The translations under genes were made by a program, and so were the position numbers. From assembly GCA_020186115.1 (NCBI GenBank), contig WSYJ01000118.1:310001-374000 (forward strand): 64,000 nt of DNA, written 5' to 3'. Position 1 is the stretch's first letter. Every line of letters starts with the position of its first letter. This DNA is from Histomonas meleagridis. Taxonomy: Eukaryota; Parabasalia; Tritrichomonadida; Dientamoebidae. Shown here in pieces: positions 1-12,536 of this stretch. A model generated the notes under the pieces. That model searched no databases. It was not told the DNA's origin and saw only the letters and a program-made list of their open reading frames with translations.

Positions 1-2
1 GT

Positions 3-3000
3 TCAACATTAGAAAAAGGTAAAATGAATCTTGTTGCAATATTTAATCCACAAAATGGATTTTCTAATCATTTACCTTCTTCATTAATGTTTTCATCTAT
101 TTATCATATAGTATTTAATCCAAAGAATGAAGATGTTTCTGATATAGTTTTAAAGCAATTTGATGGATTACCATATTTTGATGAAGCTCCTTTATTTTAT
201 GATCAATATTTAAAGACAAATAATATTTGTCATGAATCAAATATAACTCAAAACATGACATTAAATGATATAGGTAAATATATATTATTTAGAAATGTAA
301 CATTTAAATCATTTGATAAAATAATAGTATCACAAATGTTATTTGCATATCGTTTTATTCAAGAAGAATTTATTCAACAAGTTTTATCAAAACTTGATAT
401 GAATGATATGAAATTTAATCCTGTTTTTATATATAATATTCAAGCTAAAGAATTAAATATTCGTTTATCTCAAGATAGCAAAACTGGAATTATATTACCA
501 ATTATACCAGAAAATATAAATCAAGAAGAAATACAACCAATCATAGGTTGTTTAACACTTCCTGAAAAACATTGCTTATTATTTTTGGCTTGTTCTTATC
601 TTGCTAATCGTACATGTGTTATCAAAGGTGGTACAGCATCTGGGAAATCACACACAATCAGATTATTTGCTAAAATGCTTGGTAGGAAACTTAATGTATA
701 TCAAATGAATGCTGATACAGGAATTTCAATTTTAACAGGACAATCTATACTTGACAATAAAATATCTAATGATGATATAAGATTATTAACAGAAGCATTT
801 GGAAAACTTTATGGTTTTAAAGAATTGAAGAATTATATTTATAATAATATTAGTAAAAATCCAAAAGATTGGACACCTAAAGATTTCAAAAATCTTCTTT
901 CAGAAATAAAACAATTTAAACAAAACGCAAATAATCTTACAGAAGATGATAATAAACTTATTAAAGAAGTAGAAAATACTATTAAAGAATCAATTCAACC
1001 TGCTAAAAGATTTAAACATGAATCATCAACTATTATTAAAGCAATTCAAAATGGAGAAATGGTTTTAATTGATGGAATTGAATCAGCGCCACCAGAAATA
1101 GCAGAAAAAATTTCTTCACTTTGTGGTGATGAACCAGAACTTAATTTATATGAATGTGGTCAAGAAAATTATTTCTCTAAAAAAGAAGGAACAATTCATA
1201 AAGATTTTCGTTTAATTGTCACATATAATCCAACTTCAACAAATGAAAACAAAACTATTGATCAATCATTCTTAAATAAATGTGTTTCATTTACATTACC
1301 ACCAATCGATTCTAGTGTAGAATCTTCAGCACAAATTTTATTTGGTTCTTTAATTAAGAATTTATATCCACAAAAACTTTCAATTGAAATAGGTGCAAGA
1401 ATGGCACTTATGCATGCATTTGCTAAAAACGAAAGTGAAGCTGATCATGATTCATTTGCAGGTGATATCGAATTCACTGGAAGAACATTAAGATTTATTA
1501 TACTTAACTTCATTAAGCATCAAAAAGATTACAAAGAAAATTGTTCTGAGAATATTTATCTACCTGTTTGTAAATCAATGAAAGTATATTGGAATTCATA
1601 TGTTGATCAAAATAAGAAACAAGAATTCCAAAATAAAATGATAAAGAGTTTTGCTGATGAACCTTTGCAAGATTTAAGATCAAAAATTAACTTTTCAAAC
1701 GTTAAAAATCGTAATGAAAAATTATTATATTATCTTCGTAACATTCAAATATACTTTAAAGAACAAAAACTTCCTGAAGATTTTTCATTTTATTCTATTG
1801 TTAAAAATTCTAATTTTGTACAAATAATTGATAATGAAACTATTCAATATCATATTAATGATACAATAGAATTAATGAATAAATTGATAATTATTAAACA
1901 AAAGATTAAATATATATATGGAAAATTTTATACAATTAATATAATTTCGAAAATATTTCAAGAGATAAATAAAGGACTTAAAGAAATTCATAATTCAACA
2001 ATTTCAAATTTACCTCTTCAAGATAATGATTTACTTTCATTAAGGAGTATTCGTAAACCAATATCAAAATTACGGTTATTAACTCGATTTGCTGAAGAAA
2101 ATTCAAAATGTTTCACAAAATATGTTCCATATGAATTAGCTAAACCTGATTTACTTGAAATTATTAAAATTATGAACATAATGACAATTAATTATGATCT
2201 AAAAATATTTAATTTATTTGTTTTAAATTTGAAAAAATATGAAAGGTTAATACCTATAATTGACAAAATATTTCCATATAATAAATTTGTTTCTACACCA
2301 TTTGAAAATATTTGTTATTGGTTACCATTATTTAATGATTTATATCAAGCAAAAATAAGTTTTACAATTGTTGTTGAAAATGATACTTATGAATTTAAGT
2401 CTAAAAATAATATTCTTCATCCAAAATTTGTTTTTAATCAAGCAAAAACATTATTATTATCAAAAGAAACAAATATAAACATAAAAGATATGAACGTATT
2501 TTCAATTAAACAAAAAGATATTAATTCAAGTTCGTATAATAAAAAGAATTTAGCAGTTTATGGACTTTGCAAAGATGTAATAAAAGCACAAAAAATTACT
2601 CAAAAATATATTAAAGAAAGAATGAATACATATATGAGTTCTGTCATAGAAAACCCACGAAAAAATCAATTTGGACAATTATCATCATTGTTTAGTTATG
2701 AGCAATCACCTTTAATTAGTAATCTTTGGACTTTAATATTTACATTTTCAAAAGAAGAAATTCCCGAAATTGGACAAATTTTACATCCTCTTGAAGAAGA
2801 AATGCTGATAACACTTTCATTCGTGTTTGATAAAATAGAAACATATGAAAACTTCGATATGATTATGAATTTCTCAAAAGCTTTACTTAATTTCGGAGAT
2901 CCCTATTCAATATTATGGAGAATTATGGGAAATATTTATACAAATAATCAATATACTGAAATGAACACTGCTAAAAATGAAATTTCTAAAATTGATCAAG

Positions 3001-6000
3001 AAATTTCAGCCATTAAAAATGTTATATTTGATGATAAATCAATTTGGAACCCTGAGCCTTATATAGAATTACTTGAAAATGCCAAAGTACCATTAAACAA
3101 TATAATAAATGAAATATATAATCAAAACGTAATATTTAAACTTCAACAAAACTTTGAAAATCTTCGAAAAAAGATTCAAAATATTAATGTTGAAAAGAAA
3201 GAACTTAAAAGTATTCGTAATCATATTATAAAATACTTAAATGAAACTTCTAAAAATAATCCGACTGAAGAAAATTATAATAAATGTGTACAAAGTGTTA
3301 CTGATTTTATAGAATATATTGAGAAAGTTGATAATTCAACTGTGACTAATTCAATAATATGGCCTATTTATTCATCTGATATTGTAAGTAAGGTTCGAAC
3401 TAATTATATTAAAATTTATGAGCATCTTATTTGGTATTCTAAGATTTATGATATTTTTGAAAAAATTACTGATAAAAAAAATAAAAACATTGTTCATTCT
3501 ATATATGACTTAAATAATTTCCCAGAAATGAAAAGTGTACATCAATTATTATTTAGTCGTTTCTTAAAAGATGGAACAGGAATTCAAGCAGAAGATACTG
3601 ATATAATGTATTCAACATTAAATGCAGCTTTTATTTATAAAATGCATCAAGATAAACTTGATAACTATATCTTCAAACTTGATGAATTATTAAATAAATT
3701 AGCAGATAGAAATGAAAAAGATGAAAGGGAAATACAATGGGCTTATAAAATTGCTAATGAATTTCATCCAATGTTTGTCATTTATTTACCAAAGTTTAAA
3801 GCTAAAGATATTATATTTATGTTTATTAATCTTCCAAATGATAACGAAGCTAAAAATGGAATTTTTACACAAAATTGTGACTTTGCAAGTATTTTTGATG
3901 CTTTAAGAAAAGTTAATTATCAACGATTTGAAAATATGTCGAAATGCGCAATAGAAATTGCTGGGACAATATATCGTAATTTATATGATATGAAATTTGA
4001 ACCACCAACTAAACTTGAAGAAATTAAAGAATTAATAAATCGAAAAATTACATATAAGAAAAATCAAGAACAAACATTACTTAACAATGTTTTATATATG
4101 TTTGATGTTGCTGAAGAATTTGATAAAACTAAATCTTTTCATCTTGAATTTGATGATATTGAATTTATAAAACCAGAACCAAATAATTGGAAAACTAATC
4201 ATGATTTTATTAACAATTATCCATCATTAATTTATTGGTTATGTAAAAATCAAAAATGTGCACAACAAATTCAAACAATTTATTCATCACAAAAATTAGA
4301 AGAAGATAAACTTCCACTTTGGATTCTTGTTTTAAGAATTATTTCTTCAATTAATGTGGTTGTTTTTGATGTAAAACAAAATACAACAACAAGTAAAAAA
4401 ATAAAAGAAATTCTTCATGAAAAAGTGCATGAAACAATTATTCATAAATTATCAAAACATAAAGAAATAGGAACGGTATGGTTAAATCTTTTATTACCAA
4501 CAGTACCACCAGAATTTGTTGAACAAAACACAAGATTATTAAATGGATTTTTACTATCATTATCAAATGATAAATATTCACATATAGCTTTAAGTGATAT
4601 AAAATATCAAAATATTGATACATTCATTACAAATACAATTAAATTAATATTTAAATCTAATTTTGATGAAATTGTTAATTCTAATATTAGTGATTCAAAT
4701 AATGTACTACAATTTATTATTGATCCAAATAAATTTATTAAACATCAAATTGGTGAAATTAAAGATGAAAAAATAAATGAAATTGGTAGTAATAAAAAGA
4801 CAATTAATCTAAAGGAATTCATAGTAAATATGAATGAAAAGTTTCCACAAATTTTTGATAATTTAAGGAATACAATTATGGTTGCTAAAGAAAATAAGAA
4901 AACAAAATACATCGAAAAAAGAAAGATTGAAGATACAAAACAAAGGGAAGACATGATTAAAGAATTAACTGAAAAAATTGATAAATATAACGAATTATTA
5001 TCATTAGAGAAATTCGAAACTAAACAGTATAAGAAATTGAATGAGATTAAAGAATATTTTGAAAATAATTATCCATCAATTTTTGATTCTTCGACCACCA
5101 AAGAAATAACAATAGCAATTATATCGAAATATGGCTCTGGCAATATTAAAGAAAACATTAAATTTTATTATATCCAAAAAGAAATTAAATATGATGATCT
5201 TATTCCAATTATAACAGAAGAATCATATGAAAAAACTGTACCTAAAATTATTTTTGGAAAGAACATTGAATGTGATGATTTCTTGAAATCTCTTTCAGGT
5301 TTTAATGAAAAATGTCAAAAAGAAACACAAAAATTATTTGATGAATTAGAAAATTCTAAAATGAATGATAACACATTCAAAATACCCGAAAAATTATTAA
5401 ATATTATAAATGATTTTATAAAGAATTTAACTGCTCAATTTACAGATGGTGAAAAATGCAATGAAATTCATAAAGAAATAACTGAATTACTTAAAACATT
5501 CAAGCAATTAAAGATATATCTTGAAGAATTTGATTCTTACATTAAAATCAAAATTAAGAAGTTTTTGAATGATGTTAATTCCAATTTATCACAACCAATG
5601 TTTTCATATACATATAAAATACCATTTCCTTCACAGACTCCTGAAAGGTATCATCCATCATTTAATAACATAACTGATTCTAATTTCTTTTCTACACCAA
5701 TATTAAATGTTTCACCAGAAGGAGATATTCAATGTTGTTATAAATCACTTAGTTGCTTAATTGGGCCAATAGTTCCATCATTATATGAAGGAAACATTGC
5801 AATTAATTTTATTTCATTTATTGATGAAGAATTTTCAATCGATATTGAAACAGAAGAAAAAGAATATGCAAATATTTTTTATGTAAGAAATAATATTAAA
5901 CCAGGAGAAAATGTACAAATACTTTTATCATTCCCACTTCTTTTAAATAATGATATCACTGATTTAGAAATTTCAGGAAATATTCATTTTACTTCAAAGT

Positions 6001-7436
6001 CATATAATGAGTTAATTCTTCCATGTACTTTTAACTTCAAATTGGTTCCATTATCTTTACTTATTGAATGTAAAGAATATGATTTGTCGTATATTAAAGA
6101 TAATATCTATCACTTATGTTGTAAAGAAATTTTATCAAAATCTACAATTTCATTTGAAGTTAAGAATTATTATATCGATAAAGAATTAAAATATATTGTT
6201 AGTGTAGAAAATCTTGAAGGTAATACATCAGATAAACCCCAAATTTTAAATCAAAAAGAACATTTTTATATCAATTTACCTTCTGTTACTGAAATGAAAA
6301 GACTTAATTGTAATGTTTATATAGCATTCTCAGCGAATTTTATAATAACAATTCATATTGATACAATATTAATACCATTTGATTTTGATTTTGAAATTTA
6401 TGATTTCTCTACAAAAAGATTTGCAAAGAAAATATACTTATATTATTCATCAATGGAAAAAATTTTTAATCTTCCTTTGCATTGTAAAATAATTGGAAGA
6501 CCACATATTGGAAATATAAATGCTAAATTCATAAAATCTCTTCCAAATGCTGCACAGATTAAGGAAAATATAAGCGAAATTAATTTTGAAGAAATAACAG
6601 AATTTACATTAAATTTGGAATTTGATACGTCAAAATATAACTCATATAGAGATAACGGCTACATTTACTATTTGAAAATTGAATCACAAAAATTAGAGAA
6701 AAAGGTTGAAATAAAATTTGAAAATTCAACTAATAAATACAATAACTTTAATTATACAGCTAAAATTTTCGACTATATACGTAACACTTGGAATGAAATA
6801 AATATTAAATCATCAAGTTTACCAAATGCTCCTGTTGTAACGCCATTTAATTATTCTAATCTCAAATCGTATATTAAAATTCAATATTATGAGAAAGATA
6901 TTTCTGTCAATATTAGTGGAATAAATTATGTTCATTGTTGTGAAATTGGAGAATTTGTTGAATACCAAAATATGCCATTTGCTTTCCCAAAAAATAAAAC
7001 CTGGAGCACAAAAGTTTATTATACCCCACTGATTGGATATGATTCCAATTACCAATGGTTTCCTACATTTTCAATATATCCAGAAATAAATGAATTAAAT
7101 GAATTAGAAGTTACATTAGACAACATTGAAAATGCATTTTCAAGCTTAATTGGAAAAGCTGTATATAATAACAAACTCAAACAAAGAGATTTTATTCGTT
7201 TTATTTTACTTTTTAATTATCAAGAAGTTATTTTTAATATCGAAAAATTCATTGATAAATTACCAATTGAACTTCAAAATATTACAAAAGATTTAATTCC
7301 TTATTATGTTGATATCAACAATCCAATTTTAGAAGTATATAAATATAATGCAATTATTCGTTTTTATAAAATATTTAAACAGAAATATGAAACATTAAAG
7401 CAACGAGAATTTTATCTTTATCCAAGTATTGAATAG
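3..7436 (+). CDS. Giant AAA (AAA_5/midasin-like) ATPase, 5' partial
   Basis: The frame is open to the left edge. The first ATG (position 24) lies inside a sensor-1-like segment of an AAA module (VAIFNPQNG), so the true start is upstream. A second AAA module follows: Walker A GGTASGKSHT at about residues 202-211 from that Met, a Walker-B-like segment MVLIDGIESAPPEI near 345 in which the usual DE is DG, and a sensor segment FRLIVTYNPTS near 395. The order and spacing match the AAA_5 modules of midasin/MoxR-type ATPases. The remaining roughly 2000 residues are helical, Lys/Glu/Asn-rich and then beta-rich, and I recognise nothing in them. The TAG at 7434 is followed 17 nt later by the ATG of the VWA part in another frame. 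This may be one AAA-linker-VWA gene broken at about 7430, or two genes. The exact role (pre-60S remodelling as in midasin, or another AAA/VWA machine) is not shown by the sequence. Confidence 0.75.
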   Translation, partial: STLEKGKMNLVAIFNPQNGFSNHLPSSLMFSSIYHIVFNPKNEDVSDIVLKQFDGLPYFDEAPLFYDQYLKTNNICHESNITQNMTLNDIGKYILFRNVTFKSFDKIIVSQMLFAYRFIQEEFIQQVLSKLDMNDMKFNPVFIYNIQAKELNIRLSQDSKTGIILPIIPENINQEEIQPIIGCLTLPEKHCLLFLACSYLANRTCVIKGGTASGKSHTIRLFAKMLGRKLNVYQMNADTGISILTGQSILDNKISNDDIRLLTEAFGKLYGFKELKNYIYNNISKNPKDWTPKDFKNLLSEIKQFKQNANNLTEDDNKLIKEVENTIKESIQPAKRFKHESSTIIKAIQNGEMVLIDGIESAPPEIAEKISSLCGDEPELNLYECGQENYFSKKEGTIHKDFRLIVTYNPTSTNENKTIDQSFLNKCVSFTLPPIDSSVESSAQILFGSLIKNLYPQKLSIEIGARMALMHAFAKNESEADHDSFAGDIEFTGRTLRFIILNFIKHQKDYKENCSENIYLPVCKSMKVYWNSYVDQNKKQEFQNKMIKSFADEPLQDLRSKINFSNVKNRNEKLLYYLRNIQIYFKEQKLPEDFSFYSIVKNSNFVQIIDNETIQYHINDTIELMNKLIIIKQKIKYIYGKFYTINIISKIFQEINKGLKEIHNSTISNLPLQDNDLLSLRSIRKPISKLRLLTRFAEENSKCFTKYVPYELAKPDLLEIIKIMNIMTINYDLKIFNLFVLNLKKYERLIPIIDKIFPYNKFVSTPFENICYWLPLFNDLYQAKISFTIVVENDTYEFKSKNNILHPKFVFNQAKTLLLSKETNINIKDMNVFSIKQKDINSSSYNKKNLAVYGLCKDVIKAQKITQKYIKERMNTYMSSVIENPRKNQFGQLSSLFSYEQSPLISNLWTLIFTFSKEEIPEIGQILHPLEEEMLITLSFVFDKIETYENFDMIMNFSKALLNFGDPYSILWRIMGNIYTNNQYTEMNTAKNEISKIDQEISAIKNVIFDDKSIWNPEPYIELLENAKVPLNNIINEIYNQNVIFKLQQNFENLRKKIQNINVEKKELKSIRNHIIKYLNETSKNNPTEENYNKCVQSVTDFIEYIEKVDNSTVTNSIIWPIYSSDIVSKVRTNYIKIYEHLIWYSKIYDIFEKITDKKNKNIVHSIYDLNNFPEMKSVHQLLFSRFLKDGTGIQAEDTDIMYSTLNAAFIYKMHQDKLDNYIFKLDELLNKLADRNEKDEREIQWAYKIANEFHPMFVIYLPKFKAKDIIFMFINLPNDNEAKNGIFTQNCDFASIFDALRKVNYQRFENMSKCAIEIAGTIYRNLYDMKFEPPTKLEEIKELINRKITYKKNQEQTLLNNVLYMFDVAEEFDKTKSFHLEFDDIEFIKPEPNNWKTNHDFINNYPSLIYWLCKNQKCAQQIQTIYSSQKLEEDKLPLWILVLRIISSINVVVFDVKQNTTTSKKIKEILHEKVHETIIHKLSKHKEIGTVWLNLLLPTVPPEFVEQNTRLLNGFLLSLSNDKYSHIALSDIKYQNIDTFITNTIKLIFKSNFDEIVNSNISDSNNVLQFIIDPNKFIKHQIGEIKDEKINEIGSNKKTINLKEFIVNMNEKFPQIFDNLRNTIMVAKENKKTKYIEKRKIEDTKQREDMIKELTEKIDKYNELLSLEKFETKQYKKLNEIKEYFENNYPSIFDSSTTKEITIAIISKYGSGNIKENIKFYYIQKEIKYDDLIPIITEESYEKTVPKIIFGKNIECDDFLKSLSGFNEKCQKETQKLFDELENSKMNDNTFKIPEKLLNIINDFIKNLTAQFTDGEKCNEIHKEITELLKTFKQLKIYLEEFDSYIKIKIKKFLNDVNSNLSQPMFSYTYKIPFPSQTPERYHPSFNNITDSNFFSTPILNVSPEGDIQCCYKSLSCLIGPIVPSLYEGNIAINFISFIDEEFSIDIETEEKEYANIFYVRNNIKPGENVQILLSFPLLLNNDITDLEISGNIHFTSKSYNELILPCTFNFKLVPLSLLIECKEYDLSYIKDNIYHLCCKEILSKSTISFEVKNYYIDKELKYIVSVENLEGNTSDKPQILNQKEHFYINLPSVTEMKRLNCNVYIAFSANFIITIHIDTILIPFDFDFEIYDFSTKRFAKKIYLYYSSMEKIFNLPLHCKIIGRPHIGNINAKFIKSLPNAAQIKENISEINFEEITEFTLNLEFDTSKYNSYRDNGYIYYLKIESQKLEKKVEIKFENSTNKYNNFNYTAKIFDYIRNTWNEINIKSSSLPNAPVVTPFNYSNLKSYIKIQYYEKDISVNISGINYVHCCEIGEFVEYQNMPFAFPKNKTWSTKVYYTPLIGYDSNYQWFPTFSIYPEINELNELEVTLDNIENAFSSLIGKAVYNNKLKQRDFIRFILLFNYQEVIFNIEKFIDKLPIELQNITKDLIPYYVDINNPILEVYKYNAIIRFYKIFKQKYETLKQREFYLYPSIE

Positions 7437-7453
7437 GAGTAGCTAAGGAAATA

Positions 7454-10400
7454 ATGAAAGAATTATATAATAAATATATTCATTTTGATGATCAAGCAAT
7501 TTATAAGCAAATTAATATCGATTATGATAATAAATATGAAAAAGAAAAACAGAATTTCAATTTATTAAAAAATCAAATTACTCATTATAAATCTGATGAA
7601 ATTAGTTCAAAATGTTATTTAATTAATGAATTTAAAGAATCAATAAAGAAAAATAATCTTAATGAACGAAAAATTATTAAGCGAGAGAATATTGGACAAA
7701 ATATATCATCCGATATAAATTGTTTTAATTTTGATTTACTTTCAATAACAATTCCAGAAGATATAAATAATGAATCAATATCATCATTAATACAATTATA
7801 TTCTTCATGTATCCAAGGCACACGAATATTACCAATTTATATTCGGAATCTAAAAATATCTAAACAAGATTTCCTACCAGCGGAAGAATATTATTCAAAA
7901 CTATTACAAATATATCGAAACTTACCAGAAACAGATCATTCATTTTTATCTATATATGTAAATACATTTTGTGAAGCATTTAAATTATTAACAAGTAAAT
8001 TAAAGAAAGCAGGTGTTAACTTTAATTATCTTAATTTACCAAATAATACAATTTTTGATTCACAAAATTTATCACAAGATTTCATTCAATATCCTCATGA
8101 ATGTCAAATTCCTCAAATACAAAAGAATTGGACAACAACATTTGACAAAAATATAATAAAACATAATCAATTTGATATGTTTAATCAATCAAGTAATCAA
8201 ATTCTTGCTAATGATCAATATGAAAATAATGATCAATTACCAGAAATTCCAAATGCACAAAAAACAGATGAAAATTCGATTTTTGTTGAACAACAAAATA
8301 TTGATAAAATTGATAATATTCAATATCAATATGTAATTACAAGTATGCAAAATCTTCTTCAAAAGAAAAAGAAAATGAAAGTGATATAGAAACTGAAACA
8401 GAAAGTGATAAAGAAGAAAAAGAAGAAAACAATGAAAATGTAAAAGCATATCTTTTAATTAAAGAAGAATCTAAAATGCGTGAAATTAGTAGTCAAAAAT
8501 TTGATGGGATGATTTCTCAATTTACAGAAGAAGAAGGAATTGAACGAGCAATTAAACGTATGGAAGAAATGACTAACGTAAAAGATGATAATATAATTAC
8601 ACGACAACAAGGTTATGATATTCAAAGTGATTTAAACAAACCCAATATAAATAAATTCCCAATTCAAACTCTTATCCAACAAAGTTATTATCTTAGCGCA
8701 CCATTTATTCAAGCTGCAACTGATACAATTGTTCCATATTCGAATATTTGCGTTTGCATTTTAGTTGATTGTAGTTCATTTATTTCTGATGAAAACAAAA
8801 TCTTTAATATGTTAATAATTTGTGCATTAACTTCAGCACTTAATTCATTAGAAATTCCTTATTCAGTATCATTAATTGCTGATGAGAAATTTAAATGTGT
8901 TATTAAACCATTTGAAGAAGAACATTCATATATTGCATTACAAAGAATTCTTGATTGTTTATTAATTAAAAGATATCGAACGAATTTAATTCATTCAGTT
9001 AAATTTGCAATGGAAACAATTCCAAAATCTATACTTGAAAAAAACCAAATGTTTCATTTTTCACATTTACTGATGGATTAGATGAAAATCTGATAAGAAC
9101 TAAAGTATGGTCAAGTCTTTTATCTAATCCTAATTATTCATTTGGGTTTATATTTATTAAATCTAATAAATTAATTGGAGAAAAATTAACATTTGTTGAA
9201 GATGTATGGAAAAAATTCGAAAGTGAAACAAAGAAATTTGGCGCAGAATCAACAATAAAGATAACATCAATTGATGCAGAGATTAATAGTCAGACCAATA
9301 AATCATTAGTCAATTTATTCATGAATATAATTAAACGTGAAGATGATCAAAATTCACAATTAGGATATAAAGAAATCACATTATCTAAATTTGCAGAAAA
9401 TGTGCCAGAATTAAAAGATTTAACAAGTTTCGAGAAACTTATTCAATCAGCTAATTATGATGTATTTAAAGACATTTATTCAAGTAGAACAGATGTATTA
9501 AATAAAGTAAATAATAGATTTAGTAAAGTAGAAATGGCACATTATCGACAAAAAGCAAATAGAATTAATTGTATCTCAAAGAAAACTGATAAAAAAGAAC
9601 TTGATGCATTTATGCATACATTTATTAAGAATAAAAGAAATCATAATTCTTCTTTAGAAACGATATTTAAACCAAATAAAGCATCTCAAACAGTTTTATC
9701 TTCAACAGGTACAGATTTTGATATAACAGCATTAATATTAAATATAATAAATCCAGTACCAGATCCATTAATTTATTTAGTAGAAAAAGGAGGATTAATA
9801 CGTAATTATGGTGTAACTATTATTATTGATCCATCAATTTCATGTTTTAGTGAACTTAATGGTGCACATACACTTCAAACAATTCAAAGTCTTTTATCAG
9901 TATTTACAATTCTTGATTTACCAAGTTTTGATTTAATTATTGCAGGTTCACCAACACCAAATATATTATGTTCTGGTGTAAGTACATTTGGAGCATTAAA
10001 TAATAAATCACCAGTATGGGAATCATTATTTGCATTTTTACAAAATAACGAAAGAAATGTTGATTTAGCTTCAGCTATTCATGCAGCTTTAGATCTTAGA
10101 AGAATTAAATCAGCGGATTATTCAAGTATATTATTTGTAATTACTGACGGTTTATATCAAGAAAATGAACATAAACGAATTCTTGAACAAGTTAATTCTT
10201 GTGTTCAAATTGGTATTAATACAATTGGTATAGGTGTAGGTATATATCCTAAAGGAATTACTAATTTATTCCCACAAGTAGTTTATTCACCAAATCCTTC
10301 ATTGTTATTTAATGGAATAGCTTCTATATTTGGTGATGATATAATAGAAAAACTTGATCAAGTTCTACTAATACAAAATTCAATACCTAAATCAGATACA

Positions 10401-12179
10401 TTAAATGAAATATTTAAAGATATAATTTCAAATCAAGATAAACCTACATTCTCTGATCTTAAAAATGAATTACATGAAATACCACCTGCACTTGATGCAT
10501 TTTCTGATTTTTATAATGAAGAACAAGATGTAGGAAATGCAGATAAAGGTTTCGTTAATCCAACTGAAAAGAATACTCAAATGTATGTGAAAGATTTCTT
10601 AAAAGGACAAAAGATATTAATAGTAATGTTATGGTCAAATGAATTAAGTCCGAAAGAAAGAGAATTTGTTAATCGTAAATATATATTTCAATCATCTGAA
10701 AAAGGTTATTCTGAATGTATCAAAACAGCTGTAGATCATTTTGGAATTGAACTTGTAGTAGTTATAAATTATTATGATGCAATTATTGAATTAACAAAAC
10801 AAACTAAACCTGGATATTGCGATTATTATGCTGTATGGGTATTTTGTGGCCCACCTTATTGTATTTTACCTAAACAAGATAACCCACATGCAGATCCTAA
10901 TTTAGTTGGACAATTTAATGAAGTATTAATTCAATATTGGCAAAATGGTGGCTCAATAGTATTTTGGGCTGAAGGAGATCCACTTCATTATCAAGTTAAT
11001 TTATTCCTTGAAACAGCTAAATTTTATGAGTTAGGTAATAAATGTGTTGAATTTAGAGTTGGTGGTGAACATATCGGTAAGAAAATATTATTAGGTGATG
11101 AAACAGGAAAATTATCTAAAAATCAAACGTTTAATAGAAGTCCTCAATTCTTTAATAAAATCACAAGAACTTCATTAGCACATAACATTGGTAAAATATT
11201 TGAAGGAATTACTATATCATTTGTTGAAAGCACTGGAAATATAACACCATTCCAACCATTTTCACGTGATTCAGATGGAGGAATTAGTTCATTATATTAT
11301 CCAAGTAATACATCAATCGGAAACGGTGATATAATCATCGATTGTGGTTATACAAAATGTTTCACAGAAATAAGAACAGATGGAACATTTAGATACATAC
11401 AAAACATTGCTGGTTGGACAGCACGACCTGAAGTACACATCAGAACAAATCCAGGAATAAAACCCAATGAATGGAGGCCAAAAGCTGTATATTATAATAT
11501 ACAATTGGGTGTTAAATGGAATAAATTCGAAAAAGGTTATTTTGGATCATTTGATATCATTTATATGGTCGATGCAACTGGATCAATGGGAGATTATATT
11601 ACAGCTGCTAAAAATGAATGTATTAATATATCAAATGAATTAAAAGTGAAATTACCGAATGTAGATTTCCAATTCGGAGGTATATTTTATCGTGATCCTG
11701 TTGATTCGAGTTCTGATGTACATCAATACTTTAATCTTTCATATGATGTTGTCGGATTACAAAGACAAATCGGTACCGTTAAAGCTGATGGAGGTGGAGA
11801 CGGTCCCGAAGATTGGGTCGGAGCATATACAATTGCATTAAACAATATCAGATGGAGAGATGGAATAAAATTAATAATACACATTGCAGATGCTCCTGCA
11901 CATGGAAAAGCATATGGAGGTGATACTAAGCATCAAGTTGAAGAAGCGAAATTAAAACCATTAGTACAAAGATGCGCACAAAGAGGAATTAAAATTATCG
12001 GAATGTATATTAATAATTATGCTTTGCCATCTTATAACCAATGCCAAACAGAATATAATACGATGTCGAATCCTGATATGATGTACAAAATTCAGGAATT
12101 TAGGGCTGGTTCGGATATTTCTGCATACTTCAAAGAAGCTGTTGTTACAGCTGCAATAGCCGCCGCTGCGAAAGAATAA
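7454..12179 (+). CDS. VWA-domain half of midasin-like protein, two frameshifts
   Basis: Three reading segments (7454-8389, 8476-9081, 9321-12179) join into one protein through two frame changes of the same sign: at about 8347-8360 in an A-rich run, and at the A7 run 9038-9044. Between them the displaced frame clearly stays coding. The order is a helical N-terminus, a Glu/Asp/Lys-rich linker (about 8360-8460), a first VWA-like domain (about 8740-9300, degenerate MIDAS start DCSSF), a second VWA (about 9805-10345, intact DPSIS), a Rossmann-like segment containing GGSIVFWAEGDP (about 10930-10990) that may be glutamine-amidotransferase-like, and a third VWA of the alpha-kinase/VwkA type (MVDATGSMGDY, about 11570). 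An acidic linker before a VWA is midasin architecture, but the extra two VWAs are not. It ends at TAA 12177. All host-type Gln codons here are CAR. Confidence 0.7.
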
Positions 12180-12536
12180 ACCAAAAAAGTATCTGAATCA
12201 TATTTGAAAGTCAAAATAAAGAAAACATCAACTTTTATTTTGAATTTAATTTAATCGTACTTATGAGTTCATTTTTGATATTCAATTTTTTATAAAAATA
12301 TTGTTTAAAAGGGTACATCAAAATTAAAAGTTTACACGACAAAATAAAACAAAGGAATATTATATTATAGCGATATTCTATAGAATTGGATACAGCAAAT
12401 GAATTAAATAATAATTTACAACAAATTATACATGATAAAGATTTTCTAATACAAGCATTAGAGTTATAACTCATTATTTTCAATAATTCATTGATATATC
12501 AATAAATATTATTATATAGATCTTAATGGAGCTTAT
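12180..12536. other. Intergenic, with small Maverick gene fragment at 12388-12468
   Basis: Mostly AT-rich non-coding DNA marking the left edge of the mobile-element zone. On the plus strand 12388-12468 encodes a short peptide containing IIHDKDFLIQALEL. It closely resembles IINHKDLLIQALML encoded at about 39025-39070 in the Maverick remnant. It is too short to name and ends with TAA. Confidence 0.45.
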
